Positions 32,881 to 41,489 of a DNA stretch of 64,000 bases are shown piece after piece. This DNA is from JAWLCA01 sp041687395. GTDB lineage: Bacteria > Pseudomonadota > Alphaproteobacteria > Rhodobacterales > Rhodobacteraceae. Under the pieces are notes generated by a model. The model saw nothing but the letters and a program-made list of their open reading frames with translations, did not search any database and was not told the origin of the DNA. The stretch's first letter is position 1; the number at the start of each line of letters is the position of its first letter. The stretch spans positions 34,596 through 98,595 of the forward strand of contig JAWLCA010000017.1 in NCBI GenBank assembly GCA_041687395.1, read 5' to 3'. The position numbers and the translations under genes are program-made.

Positions 32881-34376
32881 GTCGCGGCGATGGTGGCGGC
32901 GACGGCGCGTTTCCACGCTGCATAGCGCTGGTCGCGGCTTGAAGGGTCCATCTTGGGTTCGAACCGTCGTTGCAGCGCCCAGCCGCTGGCGAATTCGTGC
33001 ATCCCCGGCCAGATCCCGGCGCGTGAGCCTGCCAGCCACGCCGCACCCAGGGCCGTCGTCTCCAGCACCTTTGGACGGTCGACGGGGGCGCCAAGGATAT
33101 CGGACAGGAACTGCATCGTGTAGTCGCTCGCGCTCATCCCGCCGTCGACGCGCAGAATGTTCTCGGCGCCCTCGCCTTGCAGGCCGGCAGCCTCCCAGTC
33201 GGCGCGCATCGCCTCCAAGAGATCGGCAGTCTGGAAACCCACGCTTTCCAGTGCGCCCCGCGCCAGTTCCGCGGGGCCCGAGTTGCGTGTGAGCCCGAAG
33301 ACCGCACCGCGCACGTCGGGGCGCCAATGCGGCGCGCCGAGGCCGGTGAAGGCGGGCACGACGATGACGTTTTGCGCCGGATCGGCGCCATCGGCGAGCG
33401 GCTGGGTTTCGGGGGCAGAGCGGATGATCTTCAGCCCGTCGCGTAGCCACTGCACCACCGCACCGGCAATGAAGATCGACCCCTCAAGCGCATAAGTTCT
33501 CTTTCCGTCAATCTGATAGGCAATTGTGCCCAGCAGTCGGTTCTGTGACCGGACCAGCGTTTCGCCGGTGTTTAGCAGGGCGAAGCAACCGGTCCCGTAA
33601 GTGGATTTCAGCATTCCCGGCGTGAAACAGGCCTGGCCGATGGAGGCCGCCTGCTGGTCACCGGCGACGCCGAGGATCGGGATTTCGCGACCGAAGAGGT
33701 CGGGGCGGGTCCGGCCGAAGTCGGCGTTGCAATCGCGGACCTCGGGCAGCAGTTCCATCGGGATGTCGAGCACGTCGCAGATCGTCCGGCTCCAGCGGCC
33801 CTTTTCGATGTCGTAGAGCATGGTGCGCGCGGCGTTGGTGGCGTCGGTCACATGGGCCTTGCCGCCGGTCAGTTTCCAGATCAGCCAGGTGTCAACCGTG
33901 CCGAAGGCCAGATCCCCAGATTTGGCGCGGGCGCGCGCGCCCTCTACATGATCGAGGATCCATTTGACCTTTGTTCCGGAAAAATACGGGTCCAGCAGCA
34001 GGCCGGTGCGGCGGGTGATCTCGGCTTCTTGCGCGCGGAGTTGGTCGCAGATCGGGGCGGTGCGACGGTCTTGCCAGACGATGGCGTTGTGGATCGGTTC
34101 GCCCGTCTTCCGGTCCCATATCAGGGTCGTTTCGCGCTGGTTGGTGATGCCTATCGCATTGATATCGTTAGGTTTCAGGCCGGCGCGTTCGATGGCGCTG
34201 CGGCAGGTGCCGGCGGTGGTGGACCACAGGTCGGCGGGGTCGTGTTCGACCCAGCCGGAGTTGGGGTAGTGCTGCGGAAATTCCTCTTGCGCGACCGCTT
34301 TCACCTGCATCTTGTTGTCGAAGACGATGGCGCGCGTAGATGTTGTGCCCTGGTCGATGGCGAGGATATGGCTCAT
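32877..34376 (-). CDS. glpK: Glycerol kinase
   Basis: GlpK phosphorylates glycerol to glycerol-3-phosphate with ATP. The 499-residue protein begins MSHILAIDQGTTSTRA (phosphate-1 motif) and contains GITNQRETT, WQDRRTA, the FGGY signature region around TYGTGCFALLNTG and the late LRVDGGMSASDYTMQF. The start at 34376 follows GGGAGGG. Longer upstream reading is spurious. The broken oxidase gene overlaps its stop by 4 bases (ATGA), suggesting a former glpK-oxidase operon. Confidence 0.95.
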   Translation of the reverse strand: MSHILAIDQGTTSTRAIVFDNKMQVKAVAQEEFPQHYPNSGWVEHDPADLWSTTAGTCRSAIERAGLKPNDINAIGITNQRETTLIWDRKTGEPIHNAIVWQDRRTAPICDQLRAQEAEITRRTGLLLDPYFSGTKVKWILDHVEGARARAKSGDLAFGTVDTWLIWKLTGGKAHVTDATNAARTMLYDIEKGRWSRTICDVLDIPMELLPEVRDCNADFGRTRPDLFGREIPILGVAGDQQAASIGQACFTPGMLKSTYGTGCFALLNTGETLVRSQNRLLGTIAYQIDGKRTYALEGSIFIAGAVVQWLRDGLKIIRSAPETQPLADGADPAQNVIVVPAFTGLGAPHWRPDVRGAVFGLTRNSGPAELARGALESVGFQTADLLEAMRADWEAAGLQGEGAENILRVDGGMSASDYTMQFLSDILGAPVDRPKVLETTALGAAWLAGSRAGIWPGMHEFASGWALQRRFEPKMDPSSRDQRYAAWKRAVAATIAAT

Positions 34377-34695
34377 TGGTCCCTCCCGTTCCCTTTTTTC
34401 CTGCATAAACCGCGCGGGCCGGGGACAAAAGACCGCATCGCGACGGGCGAAACGGGCGCCAGCATCCCGCCAGCACCGCGCCAGCATTGCGCCAGCATCC
34501 GTATGGCACCGGCGTTCGCAGGGGGCCGGTTCCGCGCAACAGGGCCGCGGATTCGCACGTGCCCATCCCCTGCATCGATGAATGCCGCACAGACCCGCGC
34601 GGACCTCCACAAATTTGCACAACAATGTTAAGGACCAGAGGGAACCATTGCCGTGGGTCGTGCGTTCAGGCGAGAGATTGAAAAGGAGAGTTCGG
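34377..34695. other. Intergenic region between glpK and the entericidin gene
   Basis: These 319 bases hold two divergent promoters by implication and an 11-bp tandem repeat (listed separately). No other gene is supported. Confidence 0.5.
34456..34499. repeat. Four tandem 11-bp repeats
   Basis: The unit GCGCCAGCATC appears four times head to tail at 34456, 34467, 34478 and 34489, with the second unit differing at three positions and the third at one. It lies about 80-120 bases upstream of the glpK start. The one-helical-turn period would place identical sites on one DNA face. It may be a regulator-binding array or a slippage-prone repeat. Confidence 0.65.
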
Positions 34696-34833
34696 ATGAG
34701 CCTGACGTTGAAGACGCTGCCGCTGCTGTTCGCCCTTGCCCTTGCCGCCTGCAACACGGTGGAGGGCGCGGGCGAGGATATCACGTCGGCCGGTGTGACC
34801 ATCCAGCAAGAGGCACGCGACGCGCAGTATTGA
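34696..34833 (+). CDS. Entericidin A/B family small lipoprotein
   Basis: The 45-residue protein starts MSLTLKTLPLLFALALAAC, with lipobox LAAC and lipidated Cys19, then the entericidin-type tail NTVEGAGEDITSAG. The ATG at 34696 follows AAAAGGAGAG. The family contains small membrane lipoproteins known from toxin/antidote pairs, but single copies are common and often stress-related. A strong intrinsic terminator follows. Confidence 0.88.
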   Translation: MSLTLKTLPLLFALALAACNTVEGAGEDITSAGVTIQQEARDAQY

Positions 34834-34865
34834 GCGGCCGCAAAAGGTGTGGGGTGACGAGTGTG

Positions 34866-34901
34866 CGCCCGCGCGAGAGATCGCGCGGGCGGTTTTCTTT
34901 T
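34866..34901 (+). terminator. Rho-independent terminator after the entericidin gene
   Basis: An 11-bp stem, CGCCCGCGCGA (34866-34876) with TCGCGCGGGCG (34881-34891), has a GAGA tetraloop and is followed by a T-rich run (GTTTTCTTTT). This is a textbook intrinsic terminator for the + strand. Confidence 0.9.
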
Positions 34902-34908
34902 GTACGGC

Positions 34909-35343
34909 TCAGGGCCGGATGTAGGCGTAGCCCTGCTGTTGCAGTTCCATCAGCCGGACCACGCCCGAGGGGGTGACCTTCACCCCGTCCAGCAGCGCGA
35001 TCTCGGTTCCGGCCTGGCGGTTCATGTTCTGGATCGTGTTGTCGCAGGCGGTGAAGGTGATGTCGGGCATTTCCAGCTGCAGGGTGGCCAGCCGGTCGCG
35101 GACCGGGCTGGTGTCGTGGCGGAACATGTGGACGCCGGGGCCGTAGGTCACGATTTCGATCACCACCTCGTCGCCCTGGGCCTCGTAGTGGGTGACGACG
35201 TTCTGGGCGTTGTTCAGGGCCATGTTCATCAGCTGCGGGTCGTTCTCGTCGACATGGATGGCGAGGTAGTGGGTCTCGCCCGCGGCGTGGGCGGCGGTGG
35301 CGGTGGCCAGCGCGAGGGCCGTGGCGGCGATCAGGTGCTTCAT
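34909..35343 (-). CDS. Periplasmic DsrE/DsrF-like protein
   Basis: The 144-residue protein has a Sec signal peptide (MKHLIAATALALATATAAHA, cleavage near residue 20) and a DsrE-type domain with HVDENDPQLMNMALNNAQN and a conserved Cys in ITFTACDNTIQNM, the position of the sulfur-relay Cys. Exported DsrE-like proteins are linked to sulfur handling or metal stress in the periplasm; the role here is unknown. A 20-bp palindrome lies about 120 bases upstream. Confidence 0.82.
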   Translation of the reverse strand: MKHLIAATALALATATAAHAAGETHYLAIHVDENDPQLMNMALNNAQNVVTHYEAQGDEVVIEIVTYGPGVHMFRHDTSPVRDRLATLQLEMPDITFTACDNTIQNMNRQAGTEIALLDGVKVTPSGVVRLMELQQQGYAYIRP

Positions 35344-35461
35344 GGTGGGTCTCCTCCCGGTTTCGTGGGGGGAGTGTAGCAGCGGTTGCGGCGGAGGGGC
35401 GTGGAAAAATGTGGCCGGGTCCGCGGGCCGGGTAGCCGCCGGGATCGGGGGTTGCTCACGG

Positions 35462-35481
35462 TCTGCTCACGCGTGAGCAGA
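35462..35481. promoter_or_regulatory. 20-bp perfect palindrome with CACGCGTG core
   Basis: TCTGCTCACG joins its exact reverse complement CGTGAGCAGA. Another half-site, TTGCTCACGG, lies just upstream (35452-35461). The core is shared with the palindrome at 20692-20709, and both lie 120-135 bases upstream of minus-strand genes. This is a candidate operator. Confidence 0.5.
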
Positions 35482-35682
35482 ATCGCAAGTGACTGAAAAG
35501 ACGTGATATTCGATTTTTGGTTTACTGGATTTTAACCGGATCCGGGCCGTTTTTGCGTGGCGGCTCGCTGCCGATGGCGGGCTGTGGCGGGCGTGTGCCC
35601 GCGTCGCCGGTGGCGGGGTGAGCGCCGGTCTGCGGTGGGTGGTTGGCGTGCGGAGGATCGGGGCGGTCGCGTGTGGCGCGGG

Positions 35683-35703
35683 GCCCCGGATCAGGTCCGG
35701 GGC
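35683..35703. repeat. REP-like palindrome
   Basis: GCCCCGGA (35683-35690) pairs with TCCGGGGC (35696-35703) around TCAGG. From memory this form is a frequent dispersed palindrome in alphaproteobacterial genomes; copy number needs a genome scan. Confidence 0.5.
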
Positions 35704-35792
35704 GTCATGGTTCTTCTTGGGTCGGTTGGGGTGCGCGCGGCGGAGGGCCGGGAGGCGGGAAGCCTGCGCTGATTGTGCGCGCGACAGAGAGC

Positions 35793-35871
35793 AGCGCCCG
35801 GCCCGAGGGGTGGGCGAGAAGCGCCCGGCCCGTGGGGGGGCGGGTCGGGCGCTGCCCGGTCGGGGACCGGG
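35793..35871. repeat. Direct and inverted 13-bp repeats with hairpins at composition boundary
   Basis: AGCGCCCGGCCCG occurs at 35793-35805 and 35820-35832. An inverted copy with one mismatch (35841-35853) can fold with the second into a 13-bp stem. A further hairpin, CCCGGTC-GGG-GACCGGG, spans 35855-35871. The array sits exactly where GC-rich DNA gives way to the AT-rich gene that follows. Confidence 0.65.
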
Positions 35872-35914
35872 ATTAATTTACATGAGGAGCAAATTTACCG
35901 CGTTCATGCCAGCC

Positions 35915-36955
35915 TCAGGTTATGTCGTGGATCTCGAAATCATAACCTTGTCCCCGCGTTGAAATCGCAATGGGGATCGATGGGTCGACGTTATTTAGGA
36001 TGTCCCTAATGCTAGAAATTTCCGAAGCGCCGCATCTAGGCCCCATAATAACGCGACGAAGAGCGATGCCGGGTCGTTTGATATACCCACCCTTAGAACC
36101 TGAAAAGTCTATTAGCCTTGCTTCGCTCTCTTGTGCCCAAATCTTGGCCTCCTTTCTGAACGCGAACGCTGCTATAGAGTTGAAGAATATTGGTTCTTGT
36201 CCAAGAAAAGAAGCGTCAGTTAAATCCCAGTTACGTACTAGCTGCAAGAAGATATAAGCGACCAAAACGTCAAATGCACTAAGGCGCGGTCTTTCATCGG
36301 CGTAGATAACTGGTTGCGGGGTCAGTGGAGTGTAGTGATGTTTCTCGTACCGATCTTCGAGCTCATAGCAAATGCCAACACCGTTCTTGGCGTAATGTCC
36401 CCAATAGTAAGAATTTGGTTGAATGATGCTGAAGCTTATGATCCTAGTCCACTCTCGGACCTTAGTTGCCGCTTCCTCAATTGCGCCGCGATCACCTGAG
36501 GCACCGTACAAAAATATAGGATCCTCGAAATAATGACCAGCGAACGCGTCAAATGCAGCCAAAGTTAGAAGTTTTCCAGTACTGAAAATCCTGGCAAGTT
36601 CAGCATAGATTGGCGCGATCCCGCTCGAATTGTTGATTGCGTCATATGCGTACAACTTGATCTTCGTTTTTTCAGCCTCCGTCAGCGCTTCAATGCCTTC
36701 AGGAATGTAGGGAAGCCCTTCAAAGTCATCATTTTGTTGCGCTATTGGTGATACCCACACCCTACCATTGTAAACCAGATTGTGTATTTCATCTTTCCGT
36801 CGAGTTAGGTTGTCGAGCGGGCGGAAGCGATAGAGCGTGATACCTTTTTCATCTTCCGGGCGTTGGAGAAATGGATCAAATAATTCGGCGGGCGGATTTA
36901 CAAGCACTGCTCCGTCCCTAAATACCGCCTTAGTAAGTCTTGGTGGCTTGGACAT
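35915..36955 (-). CDS. DUF2971-type protein in AT-rich DNA, probably acquired
   Basis: The 346-residue protein shows the DUF2971 pattern: YRFRPLDNLTRRKDEI at about 41-56, a region with NGRVWVSP and NDDFEG, and SFSIIQPNSYYWGHYAKNG near 175-193. No catalytic motif is known for this family, which often appears singly in accessory regions, including near phage-defence genes. The gene is far richer in A+T than any neighbour and uses codons (tta, aaa, att) rare elsewhere here, signs of transfer. It sits between lepA and GC-rich hairpins. Confidence 0.7.
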   Translation of the reverse strand: MSKPPRLTKAVFRDGAVLVNPPAELFDPFLQRPEDEKGITLYRFRPLDNLTRRKDEIHNLVYNGRVWVSPIAQQNDDFEGLPYIPEGIEALTEAEKTKIKLYAYDAINNSSGIAPIYAELARIFSTGKLLTLAAFDAFAGHYFEDPIFLYGASGDRGAIEEAATKVREWTRIISFSIIQPNSYYWGHYAKNGVGICYELEDRYEKHHYTPLTPQPVIYADERPRLSAFDVLVAYIFLQLVRNWDLTDASFLGQEPIFFNSIAAFAFRKEAKIWAQESEARLIDFSGSKGGYIKRPGIALRRVIMGPRCGASEISSIRDILNNVDPSIPIAISTRGQGYDFEIHDIT

Positions 36956-37021
36956 GTACTCTCGTCGTTTTTTGCAAAGTATCGCTAGAAACTTTAGCTT
37001 GGCTTGCGATGCACGAGTATT

Positions 37022-38821
37022 TCAACCATCCATCTTCAACGCATTGATAAACGCCTGCTGCGGGATCTCCACCTTGCCGAACTGGCGCATCTTCTTCTTC
37101 CCGGCCTTCTGCTTCTCCAGCAGCTTCTTCTTCCGGGTCACGTCGCCGCCGTAGCATTTCGCGGTGACGTCCTTGCGCAGCGCCGCGATGGTTTCGCGGG
37201 CGATGACGCGGCCGCCGATGGCCGCCTGGATCGGGATCTTGAACATGTGGCGCGGGATCAGGTCCTTCAGCTTTTCGCACATGGCGCGGCCGCGCATCTC
37301 GGCCCGGTCGCGGTGGACCATCATGGATAGCGCGTCCACGGGTTCGTCGTTCACCAGCACCTGCATCTTGACCAGATTGTCCTGCCGGTAGCCGGTGATC
37401 TGGTAGTCGAAACTGGCGTAGCCCTTGGTGACGGATTTCAGGCGGTCGTAGAAGTCGAACACAACCTCGTTCAGCGGCAGGTCGTAGACGACCATCGCGC
37501 GGGCGCCGGCGTAGGTGAGTTCAAGCTGGATGCCGCGGCGGTCCTGGCAGAGCTTCAGCACGTCACCCAGGTAGTCGTCGGGCACCATGATCGTGGCCTT
37601 GATGCGCGGCTCCTCGATATGGTCGACATGGGTCAGGTCGGGCATGTCGGCGGGGTTGTGCAGCTCCATCACCGAGCCGTCGCGCATGTGGATATGATAG
37701 ACCACGCTGGGCGCGGTGGTGATCAGGTCGATGTCGTATTCGCGTTCCAGCCGGTCGCGGACCACTTCAAGGTGCAGAAGGCCCAGGAAGCCGCAGCGGA
37801 AGCCGAAGCCGAGGGCGGCCGAGGTCTCCATCTCATACGTGAAGGAGGCGTCGTTGAGGGCCAGCTTCTCGATCGCGTCGCGCAGGTCTTCGAATTCGGC
37901 GGCGTCAACCGGGAAGAGGCCGCAGAAGACGACCGGGATCGAGGGTTTGAAGCCTGGCAGCGCCTCGGCGCAGGGTTTGCGTTCGTGGGTGATGGTGTCG
38001 CCCACGCGGGTGTCGCGGACCTGCTTGATCGAGCCGGTGAAGATGCCGATCTCGCCCGGGCCCAGTTCGGGGATGTCGACCATCTGCGGTTTCAGCACCG
38101 CCAGCTTGTCGATGCCGTGAACGGCGCCGGTCTGCATCATCTTGATGCGGTCGCCCTTGCGGATCACGCCGTCCATGACGCGGATCAGGACGACGACGCC
38201 GAGGTAGGCGTCATACCACGAATCGACCAGCATCGCCTTCAGGGGTGCGGTGCGGTCGCCCTTTGGGGGCGGCAGGCGGGTGACGATCGCCTCCAGCACG
38301 TCGGGGATGCCGAGGCCGGACTTGGCGGAAATCGGGATCGCGTCGGAGGCATCGATGCCGATCACGTCCTCGATGTTCTCCTTCACCCGCTCGGGGTCGG
38401 CGGCGGGCAGGTCGATCTTGTTGAGGACGGGCACGATCTCGTGGTTGGCGTCGATGGCCTGGTAGACGTTGGCGAGGGTCTGCGCCTCGACCCCCTGGGA
38501 GGCGTCGACGACCAGAAGCGAGCCCTCGACTGCGCGCATGGAGCGGCTGACCTCATAGGCGAAGTCGACGTGGCCGGGGGTGTCGATGAGGTTCAGGATG
38601 TAGGTCTTGCCGTCCTTTGCAGGATATTCGATGCGGACGGTGTTGGCCTTGATGGTGATGCCGCGTTCGCGTTCGATATCCATCGCGTCGAGCATCTGCT
38701 CTTTCATGTCGCGGTCGGCCACCGTGCCGGTCGACTGGATCAGCCGGTCGGCAAGGGTGGATTTGCCGTGGTCGATGTGCGCCACGATGGAGAAGTTGCG
38801 GATCTGCGAAAGCTCGGTCAT
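37022..38821 (-). CDS. lepA: Elongation factor 4 (back-translocase GTPase)
   Basis: LepA is a ribosome-associated GTPase acting on stalled or mis-translocated ribosomes and in 30S biogenesis. The 599-residue length is standard. G1 is AHIDHGKST, G3 is DTPGHVDFAYEVSR and G4 is NKIDLPAA, and the C-terminal LepA-specific domain contains GGDVTRKKKLLEKQKAGKKK. The riboflavin synthase gene starts 95 bases away on the other strand. Confidence 0.97.
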   Translation of the reverse strand: MTELSQIRNFSIVAHIDHGKSTLADRLIQSTGTVADRDMKEQMLDAMDIERERGITIKANTVRIEYPAKDGKTYILNLIDTPGHVDFAYEVSRSMRAVEGSLLVVDASQGVEAQTLANVYQAIDANHEIVPVLNKIDLPAADPERVKENIEDVIGIDASDAIPISAKSGLGIPDVLEAIVTRLPPPKGDRTAPLKAMLVDSWYDAYLGVVVLIRVMDGVIRKGDRIKMMQTGAVHGIDKLAVLKPQMVDIPELGPGEIGIFTGSIKQVRDTRVGDTITHERKPCAEALPGFKPSIPVVFCGLFPVDAAEFEDLRDAIEKLALNDASFTYEMETSAALGFGFRCGFLGLLHLEVVRDRLEREYDIDLITTAPSVVYHIHMRDGSVMELHNPADMPDLTHVDHIEEPRIKATIMVPDDYLGDVLKLCQDRRGIQLELTYAGARAMVVYDLPLNEVVFDFYDRLKSVTKGYASFDYQITGYRQDNLVKMQVLVNDEPVDALSMMVHRDRAEMRGRAMCEKLKDLIPRHMFKIPIQAAIGGRVIARETIAALRKDVTAKCYGGDVTRKKKLLEKQKAGKKKMRQFGKVEIPQQAFINALKMDG

Positions 38822-38916
38822 GGCGGGGATATGCGGGGGAAATGGGGGGCGGTCAATGGGGCGCCTTGCAGCGTGGGGGTTGGCGGGCTAGGTCGGGGCA
38901 GGCAAAGGGGGCGGTC

Positions 38917-39519
38917 ATGTTCACCGGGATCATCACCGATATCGGCACCGTGCGCGGGTTGGCGCTGGCGGGCGACCTGCGGGCGCGCATCGGGACGGGC
39001 TATGACGTGGCGGGGATCGATCTGGGGGCGTCGATCGCCTGCGACGGGGTCTGCCTGACGGTGGTGGACACCGGCACCGATGGCGGCAACTGGTTCGACG
39101 TGCAGATCTCGGCCGAGACGCTGGACAAGACCAACCTGGGCGGCTGGCAGGTCGGCCACCGGATCAACCTGGAGCGCGCGCTGCGCGTGGGGGACGAGCT
39201 GGGCGGGCACATCGTGTCGGGGCATGTCGACGGCGTGGCCCGCGTGGTCGGGCTTCGGGACGAGGGCGACAGCCTGCGCGTGAGTTTCGAGGCGCCTGCG
39301 CATCTGGCGGGGTTCATCGCGCCGAAGGGGTCGGTGGCGCTGAACGGGACCTCGCTGACGGTGAACGAGGTGGAGGGGGTGCGGTTCGGCGTGAACCTGA
39401 TCCCGCATACGCGTGCCGTGACGACCTGGGGCGCGGTGGCGGTGGGCGACGCGGTCAATCTGGAGATCGACACCTTGGCCCGCTACGTGGCGCGATTGCG
39501 CGAATGGGGTGCGGGCTGA
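38917..39519 (+). CDS. ribE: Riboflavin synthase alpha subunit
   Basis: This enzyme dismutates two 6,7-dimethyl-8-ribityllumazine molecules into riboflavin. The 200-residue protein has the duplicated lumazine-binding domain: MFTGIITDIGTV at the start, ACDGVCLTV, then the repeat HIVSGHVDGVA and LNGTSLTVNEV. The ATG at 38917 gives the universal MFTGI start. The next gene overlaps by 16 bases. Together with ribB and ribH downstream it completes a partial riboflavin cluster. Confidence 0.95.
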   Translation: MFTGIITDIGTVRGLALAGDLRARIGTGYDVAGIDLGASIACDGVCLTVVDTGTDGGNWFDVQISAETLDKTNLGGWQVGHRINLERALRVGDELGGHIVSGHVDGVARVVGLRDEGDSLRVSFEAPAHLAGFIAPKGSVALNGTSLTVNEVEGVRFGVNLIPHTRAVTTWGAVAVGDAVNLEIDTLARYVARLREWGAG

Positions 39520-40265
39520 CCCGGCCGCGGGGCACCGCGCGGGGGATCGGGCGCTCGCTGCGGCTGTATCACGGCGATGCCGAACGCGCCGCGGCGATGG
39601 ACGGTCTATATGCGCAGTTCCTGCGCCTTGGAGCACTGGCTTTCGATATCGGCGCGCATGTGGGCGATCGGGTGTCCAGCTTCCGGCGGCTGGGCGCGCG
39701 TGTTGTGGCGGTGGAACCGCAGCCAGGCGCGTTGCGGGCGCTGCGGCTGATCCACGGGCGCGACCCGCAGGTGATGCTGGTGCAGGCAGCGGTGGGGGAC
39801 TGCGCCGGAACGGCCCGGCTGAACGTCAACACCAGAAATCCCACGATCTCGACCTTGTCGGCGAATTTCATCCGCGCGACCGAAGGCGCTGCGGGGTGGG
39901 AGGGGCAGGAGTGGGACGCTGTTGTCGATGTCCCGATGGTCACGCTCGATAGCCTGATCGCGGCCCATGGGCGCCCCGACTTCGTGAAGATCGACGTTGA
40001 GGGGCTAGAGGATCGCGTGCTTGCGGGCCTGTCGCAGCCGGTGCCGGTGCTGTCGTTCGAGGTGACGATGATCCAGAGGGACGTAGCGGGACGCTGCCTG
40101 GAGCGCTTGGGCGCGTTGGGCGACTATCGCTTCCGGCTGTCGTTGGGTGAAAGCCATCGGCTTCAGGGGGAGGGCTGGTGCGCGGCGGACGCGATGTGGG
40201 CGCAGCTTGAGGCCTTGCCGCAAGAGGCCAATTCCGGCGACGTCTATGCTATGTTGGGTGGGTGA
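39504..40265 (+). CDS. FkbM family methyltransferase
   Basis: The 253-residue protein is an AdoMet-dependent methyltransferase of the FkbM type. It has FDIGAHVGDRVSSFRRLGARVVAVEPQP (AdoMet motifs I and II, near 48-75) and DFVKIDVEGLEDRVL (motif with the acidic residue, near 160-174). Such proteins O-methylate sugars or lipids. It starts inside the end of ribE, so it is probably co-transcribed, though functionally unrelated to riboflavin. Confidence 0.85.
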   Translation: MGCGLTRPRGTARGIGRSLRLYHGDAERAAAMDGLYAQFLRLGALAFDIGAHVGDRVSSFRRLGARVVAVEPQPGALRALRLIHGRDPQVMLVQAAVGDCAGTARLNVNTRNPTISTLSANFIRATEGAAGWEGQEWDAVVDVPMVTLDSLIAAHGRPDFVKIDVEGLEDRVLAGLSQPVPVLSFEVTMIQRDVAGRCLERLGALGDYRFRLSLGESHRLQGEGWCAADAMWAQLEALPQEANSGDVYAMLGG

Positions 40266-40358
40266 CCGCCGAGGCACAGGGGCTGTGCGGGGCCTGCCTC
40301 TGGTAAGGGGCGGCGGGATGGTCTATCTGCGCCCCATTCAGTGCAAGGGCAGACGGCC

Positions 40359-41486
40359 ATGACCTTCGAAACCCCCGGACCGGTGGAAAAAGACTGGAAG
40401 GATGCGATCTCCTCAGTCGAGGAGATCATCGAGGATGCGCGCAACGGACGCATGTTCATCCTTGTCGATCACGAGGACCGCGAAAACGAGGGCGATCTGG
40501 TGATCCCCGCACAGATGGCGACGCCGCAGGCGGTGAACTTCATGGCGATGCATGGCCGGGGGCTGATTTGCCTTGCCCTGCCAGGGGCGCGGATCGACGC
40601 GCTGGGCCTGCCGCTGATGAGCGCCAAGAATTCCAGCCGCCACGAAACGGCATTTACCTTGTCGATCGAGGCGCGCGAGGGCGTGACCACCGGCATTTCC
40701 GCCCATGACCGCGCACATACCATCACGGTCGCAATCGACCCGACCAAGGGTGCCGCCGACATTGCAACGCCCGGCCATGTCTTTCCGCTGCGCGCGCGCG
40801 AGGGTGGGGTGCTGGTCCGCGCTGGCCATACCGAGGCGGCGGTGGACATTGCGCGTCTGGCCGGCCTCAACCCCTCGGGCGTGATCTGCGAGATCATGAA
40901 CGAGGATGGCAGCATGGCGCGGCTGCCCGAGCTGATCGCCTTTGCCCAGAAACACGGGCTGAAGATCGGCACGATCTCGGATCTGATCGCCTATCGGCGG
41001 CGCCACGACAATCTGGTGCAGATGACCGAGGAACGGGTGATCGAGTCGGAATTCGGCGGCCAGTGGGTGATGCGGATCTATGCCGACGCGACGCAGGGCG
41101 CCGAGCATATCGCGCTGATCAAGGGCGACCTGTCGGGCGAAGACCCGGTGCTGGTGCGGATGCATGCCTTTGACCCACTGCTGGACATGGTGGGCAGCGG
41201 TGGCCCGGGGCGCGCGGGCGAGTTTTCTGACGCCATGAGGCTGATTGCGGCCGAAGGGCGCGGCGCCCTGGTGCTGCTGCGCGACACCCAGATGCGGGTG
41301 GCGCAGGACGCGACGGTTTCGCCGCAGACATTACGGCAGTACGGGTTGGGGGCGCAGATCCTGTCAAGCCTTGGGATCAGCCGGCTGATCCTGATGACGA
41401 ACTCGGCCACGCCAAAGGTGGTCGGGCTGGAAGGCTACGGCCTGTCGATCGAGGGGACGCGCAGGATCCCCTCACAGAAGGGATAG
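40359..41486 (+). CDS. ribB: 3,4-dihydroxy-2-butanone 4-phosphate synthase fused to degenerate GTP cyclohydrolase II domain (RibBX-type)
   Basis: The N-terminal half (about 10-205) is a complete DHBP synthase: VDHEDRENEGDLV, HGRGLICLAL, RHETAFTLSI and HTEAAVDIARLAG. It makes the four-carbon unit for lumazine from ribulose 5-phosphate. The C-terminal half keeps the GTP cyclohydrolase II outline, but the zinc cysteines of the C-x10-C-x-C motif are absent; the region reads VRMHAFDPLLDMVGSGG. It should lack cyclohydrolase activity, as for RibBX proteins. The 375-residue form starts at 40359. Confidence 0.92.
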   Translation: MTFETPGPVEKDWKDAISSVEEIIEDARNGRMFILVDHEDRENEGDLVIPAQMATPQAVNFMAMHGRGLICLALPGARIDALGLPLMSAKNSSRHETAFTLSIEAREGVTTGISAHDRAHTITVAIDPTKGAADIATPGHVFPLRAREGGVLVRAGHTEAAVDIARLAGLNPSGVICEIMNEDGSMARLPELIAFAQKHGLKIGTISDLIAYRRRHDNLVQMTEERVIESEFGGQWVMRIYADATQGAEHIALIKGDLSGEDPVLVRMHAFDPLLDMVGSGGPGRAGEFSDAMRLIAAEGRGALVLLRDTQMRVAQDATVSPQTLRQYGLGAQILSSLGISRLILMTNSATPKVVGLEGYGLSIEGTRRIPSQKG

Positions 41487-41489
41487 GCG

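Larger units (their letters stand above)
35344..35914. other. Long non-coding gap with palindromes and repeats, upstream of dsrE-like gene
   Basis: No gene is supported in these 571 bases. They contain the palindrome at 35462-35481, an AT-rich promoter-like stretch near 35490-35540, a REP-like hairpin at 35683-35703, 13-bp repeats at 35793-35853 and a hairpin at 35855-35871. Base composition changes sharply to AT-rich at about 35872. Confidence 0.6.

Noticed and set aside
37619..39058. 479-codon plus-strand ORF opposite lepA
   Set aside because: Repetitive Asp/Gly/Val translation antisense to lepA, then runs into ribE out of frame.
40266..40358. Possible FMN riboswitch ahead of ribB
   Set aside because: The 93-base gap is too short and lacks the conserved RFN-element segments.
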